NCBI RefSeq assembly: GCF_043945595.1
Contig: NZ_JBIFNP010000001.1
Coordinates: 5,208,001-5,272,000, forward strand
DNA: 64,000 bases
From: Paenibacillus_S sp043945595
Lineage (GTDB): Bacteria > Bacillota > Bacilli > Paenibacillales > NBRC-103111
Reading direction: 5' to 3'
The translations under genes and the position numbers were made by a program. The notes under the pieces were generated by a model. The model searched no databases. It was not told where the DNA came from and saw only the letters and a program-made list of their open reading frames with translations. Positions 60,319 to 64,000 of the stretch are shown piece by piece (within the stretch, counting starts at the first letter, position 1; every line of letters begins with the position of its first letter).

Positions 60319-60377
60319 GTTTAAAATGGAAGAAAAACGCAGGATTTAAAGGTCATTGGGCGGTAATTCATCATTTT

Positions 60378-60426
60378 TTCACACTTATTCATGGTCTATT
60401 AAGCTTAATTTCACACTTAATTCACA
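60378..60426 (+). promoter_or_regulatory. Direct TTCACA repeats before the efflux operon
   Basis: TTCACA-CTTA-TTCATG (60378-60393) and TTCACA-CTTAA-TTCACA (60410-60426). Hexamers on an 11-bp period are typical response-regulator sites (PhoP boxes are TT[CAT]A[CT]A with 5-nt gaps). They lie 60-110 nt before the adaptor start. Confidence 0.45.
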
Positions 60427-60489
60427 AACCGTTGATAAAGTAAAAAAACAGCAAGCACGAAGTTGAAATGTCGGAAAGGAGAAGCATGA

Positions 60490-62163
60490 ATGGTATTGCA
60501 GCGCAGCAAAAAATGGATAGCTGTCATTATTGGGCTGGCTTTGGTCGGCGGCGGTTCCTATTATTATTACACGCATAACGCGAAGAAGCCGGCAGCCACA
60601 GCCCAGGAAAATGTCGTGACAATTAAAAAAGGTGCTATCACCTCTTCCGTATCGGGGACTTCTCAGTTCGAGGCGCGGGATATTCAGAATATTATCGCCC
60701 CGGTGGACGGCACGATTAAGACGATGAATTTAACGAGGAACCAAGAGGTGAAGAAAGGGGATGTATTGTTCGAAATCTCCGACCTGAGCCTGGAGGCGAA
60801 TCTTCAGGATGCTCAGGTGACCTTGACGCAGCAGCAAAAGGATTTGGCCGATCTGCAGGAGCAGCAAAACAACATGAAGGTGTATGCTCCGATCAGCGGT
60901 ACGCTGACGCTGTCCTCCAACCTCGACACCGGTTCCAGCATTAGTAAAAACGGGCGTATCGGCACGATCTCCGATCTTTCCTCCATGACGACCAAGCTGC
61001 CGTTCCTGCTGGAAGACGCGGTTCAATTGAAAAAAGGCGATACGATCGACCTGACGGTCGACGGGTTTAACCTGACGAAAACCGCAACGGTCGTTTCCGT
61101 CAGTCAGCAGCCTAAAGGCGACGCCAGCGGAGCCAAGCTGCTCGACGTGGAAATCAACGTGAAGAACGACGGCTCGCTGAACGCAGGCATGAATGTGAAG
61201 GGCAGCGTGACGCTCGGAGGCAGAACCGCCCAATCCACAGGCAAAGGCGTGCTCGACTTCAATAAAGTCGAAACGGTATTGTCCGCCGCCAGCGGGACGA
61301 TCGATGAAGTTAACATTAAATCCGGCAACTTCATTAATAAAGGCGAGCTGATCGTTTCGATCACGAACGATACGCTTCAGAACGATATTCTGAACAAGCA
61401 GGCCTCCATTGAAAAACAAAAAATTACGATTAACGACTACCAGGATAAGCTGAAGCAGTTAACGATAACCGCTCCGTTCGACGGCGTGTTCTCGACAGAC
61501 TTTGCCAACAAGAAGACCAATGTGCTTGCAAGCTACCCTGCAGGCTCCAAGATCGAGGCCCAAACCCAGCTTGGCGCCGTAGCCAGCCTGGATTATATGC
61601 AGCTTCCCGTGCAAGTCGACGAGCTGGATCTGACCAACGTCAAAGTCGGGATGAAAGCAACGGTCAAGGTCGATTCGATCTCGAACAAAACGTACGAGGG
61701 CGAAGTAAACCAGGTTTCCACCGTCGGTACGACAACGAACGGCGTTACTTTCTTCGACGTCGGGATTTCGGTTAAAAACGACGGCCAATTGCGCAACGGC
61801 ATGACCGCAACCGCCGAAATTATTATTCAAGACAAAAAGGACATCGTGCTTCTTCCTCTTGAGGCGCTTCAGCAGCAGCAGGGCAAGCGCTACGTTACTC
61901 TGGTGAAGCCGGACGGCACGAAGGAAGAGAAGCATGAGATCAAAATCGGCATACGCAACAAGACTTATGTCGAGGTTACGGATGGCTTGAAGGAAGGCGA
62001 TAAAATCCTGATTGCCGCAAGCAAAAAAGAAGCTACTTCTCAAGACGAAATCAACCGGATTCGCCAACAGTTCCAAAACGGCGGCTTCCAGGGCGGTGGC
62101 GGCGGTTTTGGCGGAGGCGGCGGCAGCTTCGGCGGCGGTGGCGGCGCTACCCGTCGAAATTAG
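60490..62163 (+). CDS. Efflux periplasmic-type adaptor (MacA/HlyD family)
   Basis: 557 residues. A membrane anchor lies at 8-27. There are two lipoyl-like hairpin units (IIAPVDGTIKTMNLTRNQEV and VLSAASGTIDEVNIKSGNFI), each with a helical hairpin, then beta-barrel and membrane-proximal domains. The C-terminal 35 residues are Gly-rich (GGGGGFGGGGGSFGGGG). It is longer than MacA because the lipoyl unit is doubled. It works with the ATPase and permease that follow to export peptides or drugs. Confidence 0.85.
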   Translation: MVLQRSKKWIAVIIGLALVGGGSYYYYTHNAKKPAATAQENVVTIKKGAITSSVSGTSQFEARDIQNIIAPVDGTIKTMNLTRNQEVKKGDVLFEISDLSLEANLQDAQVTLTQQQKDLADLQEQQNNMKVYAPISGTLTLSSNLDTGSSISKNGRIGTISDLSSMTTKLPFLLEDAVQLKKGDTIDLTVDGFNLTKTATVVSVSQQPKGDASGAKLLDVEINVKNDGSLNAGMNVKGSVTLGGRTAQSTGKGVLDFNKVETVLSAASGTIDEVNIKSGNFINKGELIVSITNDTLQNDILNKQASIEKQKITINDYQDKLKQLTITAPFDGVFSTDFANKKTNVLASYPAGSKIEAQTQLGAVASLDYMQLPVQVDELDLTNVKVGMKATVKVDSISNKTYEGEVNQVSTVGTTTNGVTFFDVGISVKNDGQLRNGMTATAEIIIQDKKDIVLLPLEALQQQQGKRYVTLVKPDGTKEEKHEIKIGIRNKTYVEVTDGLKEGDKILIAASKKEATSQDEINRIRQQFQNGGFQGGGGGFGGGGGSFGGGGGATRRN

Positions 62164-62193
62164 GATCCCTCGCAGAAAGGAGGATTGGCAGCA

Positions 62194-62943
62194 ATGAATG
62201 CCATCATCGATTTACAAAACATCGTGAAGGAATATCAGCGAGGCACAGAAAAGCTTCGTATTTTAAACGAAATTTCGCTGTCTGTTACAACCGGGGACTT
62301 TGTCGCGATCGTCGGACCGAGCGGTTCGGGTAAATCTACCCTTATGAATACCATCGGGTTGCTGGACATTCCCACCTCCGGTTCTTATCTTCTGGATGGC
62401 GTCGCAACCGAAAAAATGAGCGATAACCAATTAGCCGAATTTCGCAATTTAAAAATCGGATTTATATTTCAGCAGTTTAACCTGCTCCCTAAGCTTAATG
62501 CCATTGAGAACGTAGAGCTGCCAATGATCTATGCAGGCTACAGCAAGAAGGTCCGGCGGGAAAAAGCGCAGGAAATGCTCGAGCTGCTGGGCATGGGCAC
62601 ACGGGGACATCACAAGCCAAGCGAGCTTTCGGGCGGTCAGCAGCAGCGTGTAGCTATTGCCAGAGCACTGTCCATCTCTCCTTCCTTGCTGCTTGCCGAT
62701 GAACCGACCGGGGCTCTGGATTCCAAGACAGGTAATGAAGTATTGGAGCTTATGATCAAATTGAACGACCAGGGAAACACCATTGTCCTGATTACCCATG
62801 ACAATCATATCGCCGAGAATGCCCGCCGGGTGATTTCCATCCGGGACGGTCAAATTTTCAAGGATGAGCGCTTGCGTCCTCTGCCTTCGGAATCGGCTCA
62901 GGTTCCGGCTTCGGCTTCATCTCCGGTAGAGGTGATGTCATGA
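62194..62943 (+). CDS. ABC transporter ATP-binding protein (MacB/LolD type)
   Basis: 249 residues from ATG 62194 (GGAGG upstream). Walker A GPSGSGKST, signature LSGGQQQRVAIARAL, Walker B LLADEPTGALDSKTG. It drives the permease. It overlaps the permease start (ATGA) and follows the adaptor by 30 nt. Confidence 0.94.
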   Translation: MNAIIDLQNIVKEYQRGTEKLRILNEISLSVTTGDFVAIVGPSGSGKSTLMNTIGLLDIPTSGSYLLDGVATEKMSDNQLAEFRNLKIGFIFQQFNLLPKLNAIENVELPMIYAGYSKKVRREKAQEMLELLGMGTRGHHKPSELSGGQQQRVAIARALSISPSLLLADEPTGALDSKTGNEVLELMIKLNDQGNTIVLITHDNHIAENARRVISIRDGQIFKDERLRPLPSESAQVPASASSPVEVMS

Positions 62944-64000
62944 AATTGTTTGAATTGATTTACATGGCTATGCGGACCGTCGTCAATAATCCGATGCGGA
63001 CGCTGCTTACCATGCTGGGTGTCATCATTGGCGTCAGCTCGGTGGTTACCCTGGTAGCCATCGGGCAGGGCACATCGGCTGCGATCGAGAAGCAGTATGA
63101 AGCCCTCGGAACGAACTTGATCGTCGTGAACCTGATGGGGAACGGACGGGCCACCCAGTTGGATTATAACGACCTGATGCAGCTGGAGCTGCTTCCAGAA
63201 ATCCAGACGATTTCGCCGACCATTGTGAAAAGCGGCTCCAATATCAAATATGACCGGACCCAAGAGAAATACACGGTCGTCGGCACGAATCAGAACTATT
63301 TAACGCTCATGAAGGGTGAAATCGGGTCGGGCCGGTTTATTTCCGAAGCCGACCTGGAATTCCGCAATCAGATCGTCGTGCTCGGTTCGAATGTCGCCAA
63401 AAAGTATTTCGGGAATCTGGACCCGGTTGGGGAAGACGTCAATATTGACGGCGTCGTCTTTACCGTAGCCGGTGTCTTGAAGGAAAAAGGCTCCAATATC
63501 AGCGGGGGCGTGTCCCTGGATGATACCGCCTTTGTCCCGCTTATCACTGCACAAAGAGCGTTCAAGCTGGGAAGCATTCGGACCACCTATCTGGAGGCTC
63601 CTACGAAAGAGCAGCTTACCATGGCGCAAAACACCATTACGCAGTACCTGACGTATAAATTCAAAAGCTCGGACGGCTTCCAGATTCAAAATCAGGATGA
63701 GCTGATGAAAGCGCGTGTCGCCGCCTCCAGCTCGTTAAATAACCAGTTGATCAGCGTAGCCTGCATCTCCCTTCTGGTCGGCGGTATCGGGATCATGAAT
63801 ATCATGCTGGTTACCGTCAGCGAGAGAACCCGGGAGATCGGTATCCGCAAATCCATCGGTGCCAAACGCCGCAATATTCTGATGCAGTTTCTGATCGAAG
63901 CGACGGTCATCAGCGGACTGGGCGGGGTTATCGGCTTGCTGCTGGGCAGCGGCCTCGCATTGGCTTGGCCTCTCATTAACCCGGAGCAGCAGACGGTGCT
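62940..64000 (+). CDS. ABC transporter permease, MacB/FtsX type (partial)
   Basis: 353 codons in the window. The N-terminal span PMRTLLTMLGVIIGVSSVVT is followed by a MacB periplasmic core domain (SGRFISEADLEFRNQIVVLG) and FtsX spans (ISVACISLLVGGIGIMNIML; EIGIRKSIGAKRRNI). The end lies beyond the window. Confidence 0.94.
   Translation, partial: MKLFELIYMAMRTVVNNPMRTLLTMLGVIIGVSSVVTLVAIGQGTSAAIEKQYEALGTNLIVVNLMGNGRATQLDYNDLMQLELLPEIQTISPTIVKSGSNIKYDRTQEKYTVVGTNQNYLTLMKGEIGSGRFISEADLEFRNQIVVLGSNVAKKYFGNLDPVGEDVNIDGVVFTVAGVLKEKGSNISGGVSLDDTAFVPLITAQRAFKLGSIRTTYLEAPTKEQLTMAQNTITQYLTYKFKSSDGFQIQNQDELMKARVAASSSLNNQLISVACISLLVGGIGIMNIMLVTVSERTREIGIRKSIGAKRRNILMQFLIEATVISGLGGVIGLLLGSGLALAWPLINPEQQTV

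Noticed and set aside
1..64000. tRNA or rRNA genes
   Set aside because: No cloverleaf or rRNA-like sequence was noticed. The integration site is sufB, so no tRNA is expected at the junction.

Overview
The window holds most of a PBSX-like, contractile-tailed (myovirus) prophage, from base 1 to about 48.7 kb, inserted at the 3' end of sufB. About 15 kb of ordinary chromosome follows. The suf gene order (C-D-S-U-B), the mtnK-mtnA pair, the Bacillus-type LexA box, strong AGGAGG ribosome sites and TTG/GTG starts point to a Firmicute. Protein similarity by eye suggests Paenibacillus or a close relative; this is inference, not a database result.

Prophage, read from right to left (most genes are on the minus strand). 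46.2-48.7 kb is the lysogeny switch: a CI-like repressor, an ImmA-type peptidase and a tyrosine integrase on the plus strand, with a Cro-like gene diverging across palindromic operators. 27-46 kb is the early region. It holds an antirepressor, a phage sigma factor, recombination ATPases (SbcC-like and Sak4-like) with an HNH-type gene wedged between them, a DUF669 protein, a DEAH helicase, a cytosine methyltransferase, a prim-pol/helicase, a palindrome cluster that may be a replication origin, a MazG-like protein, RusA and a late regulator. 1-27 kb is the late region: terminase, portal, a MuF-type minor head protein with a C-terminal metalloprotease-like domain, scaffold, decoration, capsid, connectors, sheath, tube, frameshifted tail chaperone, tape measure, baseplate, fibres, holin and endolysin. 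A secreted-protein cargo gene sits inside the tail module. The left prophage end lies outside the window.

Several prophage genes are broken by one base: xkdU, tape measure, prim-pol/helicase, DEAH helicase, a small early gene, and an in-frame TGA in the minor head gene. No chromosomal gene here is broken. Either the prophage is decaying or the assembly carries homopolymer errors.

Chromosome: the suf Fe-S operon with a possible Fur site at its promoter; a DUF1802 gene; two small membrane proteins; methionine-salvage mtnK-mtnA; a UDP-sugar dehydrogenase; a family 2 glycosyltransferase; and a MacA/MacB-type efflux operon running off the right edge.

The most notable non-textbook signals are four. 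(1) A late promoter has five helically phased TGTCG boxes and an intrinsic terminator just downstream, like lambda PR'-tR'. (2) A perfect 15-bp inverted repeat hides the ribosome site of the cargo gene unless transcription starts inside the repeat, like T4 gene e. (3) A lone plus-strand mini-transcript has a leader peptide nested in a stem that masks the start of a 36-residue membrane peptide, resembling hok/mok. (4) A cluster of CCGCAA-NN-TTGCGG palindromes lies beside an AT-rich palindrome next to the replication gene.
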